The notes under the pieces are model-generated. The model was not told where the DNA came from, did not search any database, and was given only the letters and a program-made list of their open reading frames with translations. A program made the position numbers and the translations under genes. This document shows, piece by piece, positions 9,841 through 20,736 of a stretch of 64,000 nt of DNA. The DNA is from Halorussus sp. MSC15.2 (GTDB lineage Archaea > Halobacteriota > Halobacteria > Halobacteriales > Haladaptataceae): NCBI RefSeq assembly GCF_010747475.1, contig NZ_VSLZ01000002.1, positions 434,001 to 498,000 on the forward strand, read 5' to 3'. Every line of letters starts with the position of its first letter. Position 1 is the first letter of the stretch.

Positions 9841-9972
9841 CGACCGACAGCGTTCCGACGACTCACTGATTCTCGCATCGCTCTAGAGGGATACTACCGC
9901 TCAAGCACGTCGAGAGACCGGTCTACGTAGCAGCAGAGTAGAAGCGATTCGGACGCGTTTTGGACCGCCGGT

Positions 9973-10212
9973 TCAGGCCAGAAGCAGGGGGAGCGCGAAC
10001 GCCACGACCAGTCCGACCGCGAGGACCGCGAAGCCGATGCCGACCTGCGACGTCGAGAACTCCTGCATCGGCGACGTGACCCGGTCCATGTCTCGGGCTT
10101 CGTGGCCGTGAATGTCGTCGGTGTGGTCGTCCATCTCCGCGTAGTCTTCGTGGTCCACGTCTAGATTCTCGCTGTCGTCGGCGTCCACGTGTTCGTCGTC
10201 GTGGTCGGTCAT
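9973..10212 (-). CDS. Small acidic protein with one C-terminal TM helix
   Basis: 79 aa. The first ~45 residues are very rich in Asp/Glu/His (MTDHDDEHVDADDSEN, then HTDDIHGHEARD). A single hydrophobic helix (IGFAVLAVGLVVAFALPLLLA) forms the very C-terminus, so the protein is probably tail-anchored. Start ATG at 10212 has no competitor. Short proteins of this shape are common in haloarchaea; the His/Asp-rich head could bind metal, which is inference. Confidence 0.65.
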   Translation of the reverse strand: MTDHDDEHVDADDSENLDVDHEDYAEMDDHTDDIHGHEARDMDRVTSPMQEFSTSQVGIGFAVLAVGLVVAFALPLLLA

Positions 10213-10266
10213 GTTCGCACCTTCCCGGCCCTCCCACTTAAGCGCAACCAAACCTAAGCCGACTGA

Positions 10267-12050
<1,784 letters not shown>

Positions 12051-12385
12051 GGGACTGGACCGAGAGACCGTCTCTGGAGGGTCTGGCCATCTATTCCGAT
12101 TCTCGGCGCGTGCTGGCGGACCCTCGTGGTCCGCCAAGCGTGCGAGGGCTGAGGACCGCAGGGAACGGAGTGACCGAGGACCGCAGGCGGTTGGGGAGGA
12201 GTGAGGCCGTCGCGGTCGCGATGCGGTAGCGGTATGATTTGCTCAAGCCTGAAGCTAGCTTCTTCCGTACACCGGACTTTGCTGTGTCGCGAAAGACCGC
12301 TCAGAATCGCTAGACGCTAACTTGACCGTCCTCCGGAACCAGAATCGCACGGTTTTGAGACCGAGATACCGACTTCGTTCCGAAG
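12051..12385. other. Intergenic region with hairpin and repeated GAGGACCGCAGG units
   Basis: No gene. Besides the strong hairpin at 12114-12136 it holds two copies of GAGGACCGCAGG about 27 bases apart (near 12151 and 12176), and a GCGGTCGCGATGCGG tail. Similar GC-rich imperfect repeats are frequent in haloarchaeal intergenic DNA. Confidence 0.45.
12114..12136. repeat. 9-bp perfect inverted repeat (hairpin)
   Basis: TGGCGGACC-CTCGT-GGTCCGCCA: nine paired bases around a 5-base loop, 64 bases after the glucosidase stop codon. It may fold in the 3' end of that mRNA or mark one end of an old repeat element. Confidence 0.55.
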
Positions 12386-12712
12386 TCACTCCGCCTCGTA
12401 GTGGGTCGTCTCGTTCGCGGCCGGAATCATCTTCGTCGCCTCCATGTCGAGGAACGTCGTCGCGTCCTCCTGCACTTCCGCGCCGGTCTCGGACTCGAAG
12501 GCCTCGTTCATCTCCTCGGGACTCTCGAACCAGAGCTGGGCCACGTAGTCGTAGCCCGCCTTCTCCGGGTCGGTGGGGACCGAGGAGGTGTAGCGCCGGA
12601 GGTTGGGCAGGTCGTTCACCAGCGGCGCGTGTTCCTCGTGCATGTACTCGATGCACTCGTCGTGGGTGGTGTCGTCGGCTCGGGCGGCCAGAATCACCAT
12701 CTTGCAGGACAT
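12386..12712 (-). CDS. EthD-family protein
   Basis: 108 aa, ferredoxin-like EthD/dabb fold. The N-terminus (MSCKMVILAARADDTTHDE) leads into EYMHEEHAPLVNDLPNLRRY, the conserved HxxxH-like helix of EthD proteins, and then LWFESPEEMNEAFES. EthD-type proteins are small dimers, in bacteria linked to ether degradation or to electron transfer and cyclisation reactions; the haloarchaeal role is not established. Monocistronic, divergent from hisF about 200 bases away. Confidence 0.75.
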   Translation of the reverse strand: MSCKMVILAARADDTTHDECIEYMHEEHAPLVNDLPNLRRYTSSVPTDPEKAGYDYVAQLWFESPEEMNEAFESETGAEVQEDATTFLDMEATKMIPAANETTHYEAE

Positions 12713-12917
12713 GGTAGTCGAAAAGTTCGGGGCGCTGAATCGTCAAAGTTGGGATTGAACGCGTCCTCGCTCGCGGAGAGTGCGTGAGCGTCGTGGCTAC
12801 TACACGGCGCTACCGTCCGAACGCGACAGCTACGCACCGAAAACCGCGTCTCCGGTCGGGACGACCTGCCGCAGTCGAAACCGTGAAACGACGTTCGTAC
12901 CAAGGGTCGGCCAAGAG

Positions 12918-13733
12918 ATGACTCTCACCAAGCGCATCATCCCGTGCATCGACGTGGACTTAGACGAGGACGGGAACCCCGCGGTCTACACGGGCGTCAA
13001 CTTCGAGAATCTCGAATACACCGGCGACCCCGTGGAGATGGCCCGCGCGTACAACGAGTCCGGGGCCGACGAGTTCGTCTTCCTCGACATCACCGCGAGC
13101 GCCGACGGGCGCGAGACCATGCTGGGCGTCGTCGAGGACGTGGCCGACGAGATTTTCATCCCGCTGACCGTCGGCGGCGGCATCCGAACGACCGAGGACA
13201 TCAAGGAGACGCTCCGGGCCGGGGCCGACAAGGTGTCCATCAACTCCGGCGCGATAGCGAACCCGAGTCTCATCGAGGACGGCGCGAGGGCCTTCGGCAA
13301 CCAGTGCATCGTCATCTCGGTGGACGCCAAGCGCCGGTACGACGAACGGGGCGAACACTACGTCGAGGTGGACGGCGAGTCCTGCTGGTTCGAGTGTACC
13401 GTCAAGGGCGGCCGGGAGGGCACCGACCTCGACGTGGTGGAGTGGGCCGAGGAAGCCGAGTCGCGGGGCGCGGGCGAACTGTTCGTCAACTCCATCGACA
13501 TGGACGGCACCGAGGAGGGGTACGACATCCCGCTGACCAAGGCGGTCTGCGACGCGGTGGACACCCCTGTCATCGCCTCCTCCGGGTGCGGCGGTCCCGA
13601 GGACATGTACGAGGTGTTCACCGAGGCCGGTGCCGACGCCGGACTCGCGGCCTCCATCTTCCACTACGGCGACTACTCGATTCGGGAGACCAAGGAGTAT
13701 CTCGACGAGCGCGGTGTGCCGGTTCGACTCTGA
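12918..13733 (+). CDS. hisF: Imidazole glycerol phosphate synthase cyclase subunit HisF
   Basis: 271 aa (beta-alpha)8 barrel that, with HisH, converts PRFAR to imidazole glycerol phosphate and AICAR in histidine synthesis. Diagnostic motifs: [14 protein letters not shown] with the catalytic Asp near residue 11, [31 protein letters not shown]-like ([10 protein letters not shown]) with the second catalytic Asp region, and [14 protein letters not shown]. The ATG at 12918 gives the standard N-terminus; an in-frame upstream ATG would add an unsupported 46-residue extension. Encoded alone here, so the other his genes lie elsewhere. Confidence 0.95.
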   Translation: MTLTKRIIPCIDVDLDEDGNPAVYTGVNFENLEYTGDPVEMARAYNESGADEFVFLDITASADGRETMLGVVEDVADEIFIPLTVGGGIRTTEDIKETLRAGADKVSINSGAIANPSLIEDGARAFGNQCIVISVDAKRRYDERGEHYVEVDGESCWFECTVKGGREGTDLDVVEWAEEAESRGAGELFVNSIDMDGTEEGYDIPLTKAVCDAVDTPVIASSGCGGPEDMYEVFTEAGADAGLAASIFHYGDYSIRETKEYLDERGVPVRL

Positions 13734-13793
13734 AGCGGCGACTCCGCGCTGGACTCTCGACCCACAAGAATCGGTGAGTACCGACCGCTCGGG

Positions 13794-14615
13794 CTACAGG
13801 TCGGGTGCCCGGAGCGCGCCTGTCTCGTTGCCGTCGGTTCCGTTCGTCGTTTCGCCGCCTGCGCCACCGGCCGCCGTGGTCTCCTCGCCGCCGATACCGC
13901 CGCCGAGGATGCCGATACCGACCGAAGCGTTCTCGACGCTGATACTGTCGGCTTCGACGCTGTCGAGGACGGCGGTGCCGACCAGCATGCGCCCGACTTC
14001 GACGGTGGGTTGGCCCTCGATTCGGGTCGCTTCACCCGTGCCGCCGGGCGAGATGGCCGCGCTCACGTCGTTGACCTCGACGTCGCCGACGCTGCTCTCG
14101 TTCACGACCAGCGAGTCGATGGTGAGTTCGGACAGCGTGGCGTTCTCGATGGTGGCGTTCGCGCCCTCGGGCGGCGCGTCGCCGCCGAACAACTGGTCGG
14201 CGACGGTCTGGTTCCGAATCGTGACGTTCAGCAGCGTCACGTTGTAGAGCGTCCCGTTGACGACGGTGAGGTTCGACGCCGTGGCGGTGCCGAAGGAGTC
14301 GGCCCCGGCGATTTCGGTCGCGTTCGCTTCCGCCGCAGTCGTTTCACCCGTCTCCGTTCCCGCTTGGGTCGTCTCGTTCTGACTCAGCGCCGTCTCGTTC
14401 AGCACCACCTGTCGAACGGTGGCGTTCGTGAGGTTCAACCGCTCGATGGTCAGGTTCTCGTAGGTCAGTACGGTCTCGTTCTGCGCGTCGGTCTGGGCCG
14501 CGACGGCGTCGGCGGAGGGTGCCGACGCGGTCTGTGCGTTCGGGGACGCCGCGAGCGCCGAGGAGGCACCGGCGAGCAGTACGAGGGTCGCGAGGACTAC
14601 TGCGCGTGTTCTCAT
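13794..14615 (-). CDS. Sec-secreted surface protein rich in N-glycosylation sequons
   Basis: 273 aa. A clear Sec signal peptide (MRTRAVVLATLVLLAGASSALAA) is followed by an exported domain. It has about 18 Asn-X-Ser/Thr sequons (for example ENLTI, NATV, YNVTL, LNVTI, RNQTV, ENATL), and short beta strands in a pentapeptide-like rhythm (xxLTVxNxTLYNVTLxNVTI). The last ~45 residues are a Gly/Thr/Asn-rich, low-complexity tail. It looks like a small beta-solenoid glycoprotein of the cell surface. No anchor helix is visible, so it may be released or held by the S-layer. Partner and function are unknown. Confidence 0.7.
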   Translation of the reverse strand: MRTRAVVLATLVLLAGASSALAASPNAQTASAPSADAVAAQTDAQNETVLTYENLTIERLNLTNATVRQVVLNETALSQNETTQAGTETGETTAAEANATEIAGADSFGTATASNLTVVNGTLYNVTLLNVTIRNQTVADQLFGGDAPPEGANATIENATLSELTIDSLVVNESSVGDVEVNDVSAAISPGGTGEATRIEGQPTVEVGRMLVGTAVLDSVEADSISVENASVGIGILGGGIGGEETTAAGGAGGETTNGTDGNETGALRAPDL

Positions 14616-14901
14616 GCGCGGGTACCTTTTCCGACGGTCCCAATAAACGGGCGCAACCGTTCGGAGGTTCCGCGCCCGATTACGCCGATTAGTCCGGGCT
14701 TATTCGCGGTGGGCCGCGGCCGTCTGGGGTCCACGCCCGGAACCGGTCGTCCGTGGGCGATGAACGAAGTTGAACGGTGCGGTAACCGAGCAGTCCGCGC
14801 GAGTCGGTGACGACGCGTCGCTCGGTGACCCGAGATATCGGAGAGAGAAAGACGGAGAGTGCCGCGTCGAACGCGGGACTCGGCGGGGCAGTCCGAGGCG
14901 G

Positions 14902-15186
14902 TTACACCGCGCTCTCGTAGGCGTCGCGGAACGAGGCGGTCTTGTCCTTGATGTCGCCCGCCGCGTCCTCCAGCGTGTCGAGGGGGTCGGCCCCGCCCTC
15001 GGTCTTGATGGTCAGAATCGGTTCGGTCTGGCCGCCGGACTGCTCGGGGTTCACGTCGTACGTCGCAGCACCGACGTCCTCCTGTTCGAGGAGCGTACCC
15101 TTCAGCACGTTCATGAAGGTGTGGTCCTCGCCCGCGATTTCGATGGAGAGTTCGTTGTCGGACTTCTCGATGACCCGTAGTTCCAT
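14902..15186 (-). CDS. rpoL: DNA-directed RNA polymerase subunit L (Rpo11)
   Basis: 94 aa. Matches archaeal Rpo[35 protein letters not shown], then [15 protein letters not shown] and a C-terminal helix. Rpo11 pairs with Rpo3 as the alpha-like assembly platform of RNA polymerase. The ATG at 15186 gives the family N-terminus; the frame stays open upstream but that part is not conserved in type. Confidence 0.95.
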   Translation of the reverse strand: MELRVIEKSDNELSIEIAGEDHTFMNVLKGTLLEQEDVGAATYDVNPEQSGGQTEPILTIKTEGGADPLDTLEDAAGDIKDKTASFRDAYESAV

Positions 15187-15356
15187 ACCCGTCTCTTTTG
15201 GCTTTGCGCGTTTCAACATTACGGAACCGGGATTCGGCCGGGACGACGGGGCCGCACGTCGAATCCCGAGCGCCGCGCCCGAAGCTGAAACAATCACGAC
15301 ACCTCATCGAGACTATCACGGACCGATAAGTGCGTGGCTGGCGTGGCCGTGGAAGT

Positions 15357-15575
15357 ATGGGGGACGGCGAACCGGTGGAGATGCCGCGACAGGTGTACTG
15401 CGAGTTCGAGACGCTGGGCCAGATGGGAGTTGACGTGACCGACCCGGACGCTGTCGTCGCCGAACTGGACGCGTACGACTTCGAGTCGGCGCTCGAATGG
15501 CTCCTCGACAATCCGGAGCAGTACGTGCGGGCAGTTCGAGGAGGGATAGCGGACGAGACGACCGCCGACCCGTAG
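15357..15575 (+). CDS. Small acidic protein, unknown function
   Basis: 72 aa from ATG 15357, or 64 aa if the Met at 15381 (MPRQVYCEF) is used. Acidic and soluble. The C-terminal half (DAVVAELDAYDFESALEWLLDNPEQYVRA) is predicted to be two or three short helices reminiscent of a UBA-like bundle. No family assigned. It sits 55 bases before the rhomboid gene on the same strand and may share its transcript. Confidence 0.55.
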   Translation: MGDGEPVEMPRQVYCEFETLGQMGVDVTDPDAVVAELDAYDFESALEWLLDNPEQYVRAVRGGIADETTADP

Positions 15576-15630
15576 TCCGCGGTGCGATTTCTGCCATCCA
15601 TTTATACGTCGGTGGCCGAATACACCCGAT

Positions 15631-17277
15631 ATGGTTCAGTCGCCTCCGTGGTTGCCTGCGCCGGAGCAGGTCGCCATCCCGCTCGCGCTTCTGGTGTCGC
15701 TCGCGCTCGTCCGGCGACTCGACGGACCGGACGGACGATGGGGACGGCGACTCCGCTCGCGGTTCCTGCTCGGCGTGCCGTGGGGCACCCTCGTCTCGGT
15801 GCTGGGCGTCCTCGCGGTGTACCTGTTCGTCCAGCAGGGGTGGGGTAACTGGCGCAACCCCGTGACGCTTCCCTTCTCGTCGTGGTCGTACCTCTACCCC
15901 GTCGGGTGGCTCCTCTCGCCGTTCTCCCACACCGGACCGGGTCACCTCGTCGGCAACCTCACCACCACCCTCGCGGTCGCACCGCTCGCGGAGTACTTCT
16001 TCGGCCACTTCCCGTCGGAGCGGGGCGAGAACCCCCTCTTCTCTCGCACCTCGAACCCGTGGGTTCGCGCCTTCGTCGTCTTCCCGGCGGGCGTGGCGCT
16101 GGTCGGGGTCGCCACCAGCGTCTTCGCGTGGGGTCCCATCATCGGCTTCTCGGGGGTCGCCTTCGCGTTCGTCGGTTTCGCGCTGGTGCGCTACCCACTG
16201 ATGACCGTGGTCGCCGTCTCGGCGCAGGGAGCCATCCGGACCGTCTACCACGCGATGCGCGACCCCGTGATTCAGGGGCAGGCCTCGCGGAACTTCGGCA
16301 ACCCTTGGTGGTTCGGCATCGCGGTGCAGGGCCACGCCCTCGGTCTCGTACTCGGTGTCCTGCTCGGGGTCGTGGTCCTCTACCGGCGGCGCGAGCGCGT
16401 CGGCGCGCTCCGACTCTGGACCGGCGCGGTCGTCGTCGGGATGTCGATGACGCTCTGGGCGCTCTGGTGGTACCGCGGCGAGAGTACTTACGTCCTCTAC
16501 CGGGGACTGGGCGTCCTCTTCGTGGTGACCCTCGCGGGACTCACGACCGTCGCGGCGACCGCAGACCGCAGACCGCTCTTCGGCGACGTGTCGCGCCAGC
16601 AGGTGGGACTGCTCGCGCTTCTGCTCCCACTCGCGATTATGGTCGGCGTCGCGATTCCGGTCAACCTCACCACGGTCGGCGATGCCAGCGTCCCCGGCGG
16701 CGGTCCCGCAATCGAAGTGCAGGGCTACAACGTCACCTACGCCGAGAGCGTCCAGAACCAGAAGGTCTCGGCCATCGACGTGTCGATGTTCGGCGAGACG
16801 ACGGACGTGACGACCAGCGGCGTCATCGTGGTCAACGAGGACCGCGAAATCTGGACGCAGGCCGTCTCGAAGGGCCGCCTCGCGTTCCGGGGCCGGACTA
16901 GCGTCCGGGTCGGCGGCGTCGGGTGGGCGGCCGACGTGCAGGTCAAGCGGGAGGGCTGGTCGGCGCTCGGCGGCGGCACTGCGTATCAGGTCTGGCTCCG
17001 CGGCCCGGACGACGACGAGTGGACCCACACCTTCGCCTCGGAACCGGCCGTCGCGGGTCCGACGCTCGCCAATCGGTCGGTCGCCATCGTCCCGAACGAG
17101 GGCGAGTTCGACCTCCACCTCACCCGGAACAACTCCACCGTCGCCGACGCGCCGATTCCGCCGAAGGGCGAGTCCGTGACCCTTGACGGCATCCGATTCG
17201 AGCGGAACGGTCGGAAACTGGTCGCGGTCTACGACGGCACCCGGATACAGGTCGCGGCGCGCGAGGCGTACAACTGA
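15631..17277 (+). CDS. Rhomboid-family intramembrane serine protease with large C-terminal domain
   Basis: 548 aa. Several TM helices in the first ~310 residues. The rhomboid hallmarks are HTGPGHLVGNLTTT (the HxxxN helix 2 motif near residue 105), the catalytic Ser in IIGFSGVAFAFVG, and the catalytic His in VQGHALGLVLG. After a further pair of helices, a beta-rich domain of about 200 residues (~350-548) follows the last hydrophobic segment (LLPLAIMVGVAIPVNL), so it probably lies outside the cell. This domain is an unusual extension compared with minimal rhomboids of ~200-250 aa. It likely recognises or binds substrate near the membrane. Start ATG at 15631 follows a TATA-like TTTATACG about 28 bases upstream. 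Confidence 0.8.
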   Translation: MVQSPPWLPAPEQVAIPLALLVSLALVRRLDGPDGRWGRRLRSRFLLGVPWGTLVSVLGVLAVYLFVQQGWGNWRNPVTLPFSSWSYLYPVGWLLSPFSHTGPGHLVGNLTTTLAVAPLAEYFFGHFPSERGENPLFSRTSNPWVRAFVVFPAGVALVGVATSVFAWGPIIGFSGVAFAFVGFALVRYPLMTVVAVSAQGAIRTVYHAMRDPVIQGQASRNFGNPWWFGIAVQGHALGLVLGVLLGVVVLYRRRERVGALRLWTGAVVVGMSMTLWALWWYRGESTYVLYRGLGVLFVVTLAGLTTVAATADRRPLFGDVSRQQVGLLALLLPLAIMVGVAIPVNLTTVGDASVPGGGPAIEVQGYNVTYAESVQNQKVSAIDVSMFGETTDVTTSGVIVVNEDREIWTQAVSKGRLAFRGRTSVRVGGVGWAADVQVKREGWSALGGGTAYQVWLRGPDDDEWTHTFASEPAVAGPTLANRSVAIVPNEGEFDLHLTRNNSTVADAPIPPKGESVTLDGIRFERNGRKLVAVYDGTRIQVAAREAYN

Positions 17278-17281
17278 ACGG

Positions 17282-17425
17282 TTACACGACGCCCCAACCG
17301 GTGAAGAACGTTCCCGCGACGACGAGCAGGAGACCGAATTCGCCGAACCGGAACGCCGCGAAACCGCCGAGTAACGTCAACTGAACGCCGACCCCGACGA
17401 ATCGTATCCGCATCTCTTCGTCCAT
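17282..17425 (-). CDS. 47-aa small membrane protein
   Basis: Reads MDEEMRIRFVGVGVQLTLLG then a Gly/Phe-rich hydrophobic stretch (FGEFGLLLVVAGTFFTGWGVV) to a TAA. Two short membrane segments with an acidic N-terminus. It is convergent with the rhomboid gene (5 bases apart) and 36 bases downstream of the methyltransferase gene on the same strand, so probably co-transcribed with it. Codon use is typical of the neighbours, which supports it as a real gene. Confidence 0.55.
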   Translation of the reverse strand: MDEEMRIRFVGVGVQLTLLGGFAAFRFGEFGLLLVVAGTFFTGWGVV

Positions 17426-17461
17426 GCGCTGTGACACGAACCCCGAGACGAAAAGCCTGCG

Positions 17462-18100
17462 CTACTCCCACCGAATCCGGAAGACTTCGGTGTCGATGAC
17501 CGCCCGCTCGCTGGTCTGGTGGGCGAACTGCCGTTCGACGTCGAGGTCCGCGCTGAAGGCGTGGGTCACCTCGCCGCCCTCGTCGTCGGCGAAGGCCTCC
17601 ACGAACTCCCGACTCCCGGCGTTGTGAATCGAATAGGAGACCGACGCGATTTCGCTCGCGGTCGTCAGAAACGCCCGGTCGGCGTGTTCGTTGCCCGTCT
17701 GCGCGCCGAACGGCGGGTTCATCAGGACGGTCGCCTCCTCGCGGGACGGGGCGTCCTCGGAGACGCAGAGCGGCGCGCGTGTCGCGTCGGCGAGGAGCCA
17801 CGAGACCGGAACGTCCGGCGCGACTTCGCGCTCGTTCTGGCGGGCCTGCGCGAGCGCCGCGGGGTCGCGGTCGAGCGCGAGGACCCGTGTCGGACCCCGA
17901 AAGGCCGCGCCGAGCGCCAGCATCCCGGTCCCCGTGCCGAGGTCCACGACCGTCTTTCCGGCGAGGTCTCGCTGCACGTCGGCGAGGTGGACGAGGTGGG
18001 CCGCGAGGTCCGCCGGCGTCGGGTACTGCTCTAACTCGACGCTGGGGTCTTCGAAGCCGGCGACCCGCGAGAGACGGCGCTCCAGTGCGGCCTTGTCCAT
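17462..18100 (-). CDS. METTL5-like SAM-dependent N6-adenine methyltransferase
   Basis: 212 aa Rossmann-fold methyltransferase. Motif I is VVDLGTGTGMLALGAA near residue 50. The catalytic NPPFGAQTGNEHADR near residue 128 is the N6-adenine (or amine) NPPF signature with the GxxxxxxDR pattern of the METTL5 family. The N-terminal LEQYPTPADLAAHLVH also fits. Human METTL5 modifies 18S rRNA A1832; the archaeal homologue probably methylates the small-subunit rRNA, which is inference by family. Start ATG at 18100. Confidence 0.85.
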   Translation of the reverse strand: MDKAALERRLSRVAGFEDPSVELEQYPTPADLAAHLVHLADVQRDLAGKTVVDLGTGTGMLALGAAFRGPTRVLALDRDPAALAQARQNEREVAPDVPVSWLLADATRAPLCVSEDAPSREEATVLMNPPFGAQTGNEHADRAFLTTASEIASVSYSIHNAGSREFVEAFADDEGGEVTHAFSADLDVERQFAHQTSERAVIDTEVFRIRWE

Positions 18101-18164
18101 GCCGGAGGAGAGAGGCTATAGGAAAGAGAGTGTTCGGATTCGGAGCGCGGCGGAAGGGGAAATT

Positions 18165-18563
18165 CTACTCGACGGTTATGGGACCGGCGACGTCGAGGCT
18201 CACGCCCTCGCGGCGCGCGCGCTCTGCGACCGCGGCCAGCGCGGGACGGACCTTCGACTCGTCGCCCACGCTGTCGAACTCCACCGTCACGGTACTCACG
18301 CCGAGGAACGCGGCGGCCCGCACGTACTCGCGCACGCGGTCGGCCTCCTCTTGGGTGGCGAACGAGCAGTCCTCGCCGAAGCAGGCGTCCACGACCACGC
18401 GGGCGGCCACGAAGTCGTCGGCGTCGAGTTCGCGCTTGAGTTCGCGGAGGTCGGGGCGGGCGGTCGAGGGGATGGCGTCGGCGTCGAGCGTGACGGGGGT
18501 GGCGTCTTCGACGCGACAGCGTTCGATAGCGGTTCGGACGTCGGCGGAACGGGTGGCGCTCAT
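18165..18563 (-). CDS. Conserved-looking soluble alpha/beta protein, unknown function
   Basis: 132 aa from MSATRSADV. A second ATG nine codons upstream (18590, MSNGYVLVT) is possible but leaves little room for a promoter. Alternating helices and strands end in a C-terminal strand SLDVAGPITVE. Two Cys occur in DACFGEDCSF. A central VSTVTVEFD strand suggests a ferredoxin-like or small Rossmann fold. Same strand as the methyltransferase gene, 64 bases upstream of it. Confidence 0.6.
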   Translation of the reverse strand: MSATRSADVRTAIERCRVEDATPVTLDADAIPSTARPDLRELKRELDADDFVAARVVVDACFGEDCSFATQEEADRVREYVRAAAFLGVSTVTVEFDSVGDESKVRPALAAVAERARREGVSLDVAGPITVE

Positions 18564-18687
18564 CGTTACCAGCACATACCCGTTACTCATACAAAAAGGT
18601 TAGGTAGATGTACCAGAGTAATATTTCGGTGAGAGAGTCGTTTCAGTCTTCTAAAAGTATTTACCGAAACCGACAGCAACGACGGGT

Positions 18688-19686
18688 ATGAACCGCAGAC
18701 AGGTCCTCGCTCTCCTCGGAAGCGCCGCGGCAGGTGGCTGTCTCGGTGGGTCCGAGTCGCCCCCCGCGACGACGAGTCGGAGTACGTCCAGCGTCGGAAC
18801 GACCGGACAGACCACGGAGTCAGAACCGGAAACGCGGACCGAGACACCCGACCAGCCGGAACTCGGTGTCCGGAATCCCGAGGGGTGTCCGCCGTTCGAC
18901 TCGGACGTGAAGCGCGTCGTCTGCGCTTCCGCAGTCGGCGACGACGCGCCGATGACGCTCGGACCCGCCGGACAATCGGGGTCGCTCCCGCGCGCCGAGT
19001 TCTCGTTCACGCTGACCAACGGGACCGACGCCGTCTTCACCGTGAACTACCACGCGTGGGAGATTTGGAAGCGAGTGGACGGCGAGTGGTTCCGCATCGC
19101 GCCGCGGAGTTGGCCCCAACCCGCGATGTTCTTGCGACCCGGTGGCGCTCACACGTGGCACCTGACCGTGGACAACACCGACCTCGACCGGCCGATACCC
19201 CACTCGGGAGGCACCGAGAGCGTCACCGTCGCGGGACTCGGCCCCGGAACCTACGCCTTCGGCACGGACGGGTGGTTCCGAGGGCAGAGTTACGAGAACG
19301 CGACCGGGTTCGCCGCGCGATTCGAACTGACTGGTGAATCGCTCGAACTCGCGCCGACCGGAATCGACCGCACGGAGCGCGACGGGGACACGGTGGTCCT
19401 CCACGATGACCCGGAGGAGAACGAAGACCGTGCCGCCTACGTCGTCACCCGCGTCGAAAGCGCGCCCGAGGAGTCGCGGCGGATGATAACCGAGCAGGTA
19501 ATCCGACGGACGCCGCTTCGGAACGCGCTGGCCCATTTCGAGTCTGGCGTCCGGACCGTCCGACTGGAAGCCGGAACGGGCACGTCCCCGGCCTTCGGCG
19601 TCAGCGAGGCGCGTTACGTCGAGTACGAGGGGCAGACGTATCGGATAGAAACGGAGAAGTTGGAGGCGAAGACGACCGACTCGTGA
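18688..19686 (+). CDS. Exported lipoprotein, unknown function
   Basis: 332 aa. MNRRQVLALLGSAAAGGCLGG is a Tat-type signal with a lipobox Cys at residue 18, followed by a Ser/Thr/Pro-rich linker to about residue 60. The mature part is beta-rich: EFSFTLTNGTDAVFTVNYHAWEI then W/H/G-rich strands resembling an immunoglobulin-like fold, and a second domain from about residue 225. It is likely anchored to the outer face of the membrane. Convergent with dph2 with no spacing, since the stops abut. Confidence 0.7.
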   Translation: MNRRQVLALLGSAAAGGCLGGSESPPATTSRSTSSVGTTGQTTESEPETRTETPDQPELGVRNPEGCPPFDSDVKRVVCASAVGDDAPMTLGPAGQSGSLPRAEFSFTLTNGTDAVFTVNYHAWEIWKRVDGEWFRIAPRSWPQPAMFLRPGGAHTWHLTVDNTDLDRPIPHSGGTESVTVAGLGPGTYAFGTDGWFRGQSYENATGFAARFELTGESLELAPTGIDRTERDGDTVVLHDDPEENEDRAAYVVTRVESAPEESRRMITEQVIRRTPLRNALAHFESGVRTVRLEAGTGTSPAFGVSEARYVEYEGQTYRIETEKLEAKTTDS

Positions 19687-20736
19687 CTACCACGTGCCGT
19701 GGAACGTGTCGAAGCTGAGTTCGTCGAGGGGCTTGTTGCCCACTGCGATTTCGTACTCGCCGGGCGTCAGCATCGGCTTGTGGAACTGCGGGCCGTCGTC
19801 GGTCGTGATGCGCGGGCACCCGGTGTTGACGAAGGCGTCCATGTCGAAGTTGCGCAGTCGGTCGGGCGTGACCTCGTCCATCGTGATGAGGTAGGCGTTC
19901 TCGTTGTCGTCGAGAATCTCTTGGGCCTGCTCCCAGCGACCCTGTCCGATTTTAGTGCAGAAGATGACGCCCCACTTCTCGGCGTCCATCGCCTTGTGGA
20001 CCGAGGCGTAGCGCTGTTTCAGGAACTTCTCGGTGTCGGCGACCGTGACGACGTTGTTCACGGGGTCGGCGATGACGACGTTCTTGTCGGGGTGCTCCAT
20101 GGCGAGACCGAGCGGGTGGAACTTCCCGCCGCCGACGTAGAGGACTTGGTCGGCGTCGATGTCGGCGCTGGCGTAGTTACAGCCCAGCACCTGCCCCTCG
20201 TGGGTGAGTCGGTCGTCGCCCCGGCGGGTGTGGACCTCGTAGCCGCGCTCGTCCAACCACGACTTCATCTCCTCGAAGCGGTTCATGTGCTGGGCGGTCG
20301 TGACCAGACCGACGTTGGGGTCCTCCTCGGGGTCGGCGAGTTCGTCCAGCGACTCCTCCATGATGGGGAAGACGTCCACGTTCGAGAACAGCGGGACGTA
20401 GATGACCTTGTCCGTGTTCTTCATCGGCGAGTGGCCGAAGTGGACGAACACGTCGGTGCGCTTCATCAGGAAGGTGTCGAGGTCGCAGGCCCCGTAACAG
20501 GGCTGGCCCGACAGCATCACGGTCACGTCGTCGGGGACGAGTTCGCGGATGTCGTCGGCGACCTTCGGGCCACGTCGCTTCAGTCCCTCGGGGAACTGGA
20601 GGCCGACCTTGGTGGCGTCGCGCTCCTCGACCGCCTCCACGATGCGGTCGAGTTCGTAGTCCCACTCCCGGTCGTGCTTGAGGGACATGCCGGTGTTTCG
20701 GAGGTCTCCCTCGCTGTACTCGCTGTCTTGACTCAT
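19687..20736 (-). CDS. dph2: 2-(3-amino-3-carboxypropyl)histidine synthase Dph2
   Basis: 349 aa. First step of diphthamide synthesis: a noncanonical radical-SAM enzyme transfers the 3-amino-3-carboxypropyl group to a His of elongation factor 2. The three conserved Cys that hold the 4Fe-4S cluster are visible in SGQPCYGACD, VLGCNYAS and NTGCPRITTDD. GLQFPEGLKRRGPKVADD and FGHSPMKN are also typical. Normal length for archaeal Dph2. Start ATG at 20736; the Met at residue 17 is a possible alternative. Confidence 0.9.
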   Translation of the reverse strand: MSQDSEYSEGDLRNTGMSLKHDREWDYELDRIVEAVEERDATKVGLQFPEGLKRRGPKVADDIRELVPDDVTVMLSGQPCYGACDLDTFLMKRTDVFVHFGHSPMKNTDKVIYVPLFSNVDVFPIMEESLDELADPEEDPNVGLVTTAQHMNRFEEMKSWLDERGYEVHTRRGDDRLTHEGQVLGCNYASADIDADQVLYVGGGKFHPLGLAMEHPDKNVVIADPVNNVVTVADTEKFLKQRYASVHKAMDAEKWGVIFCTKIGQGRWEQAQEILDDNENAYLITMDEVTPDRLRNFDMDAFVNTGCPRITTDDGPQFHKPMLTPGEYEIAVGNKPLDELSFDTFHGTW

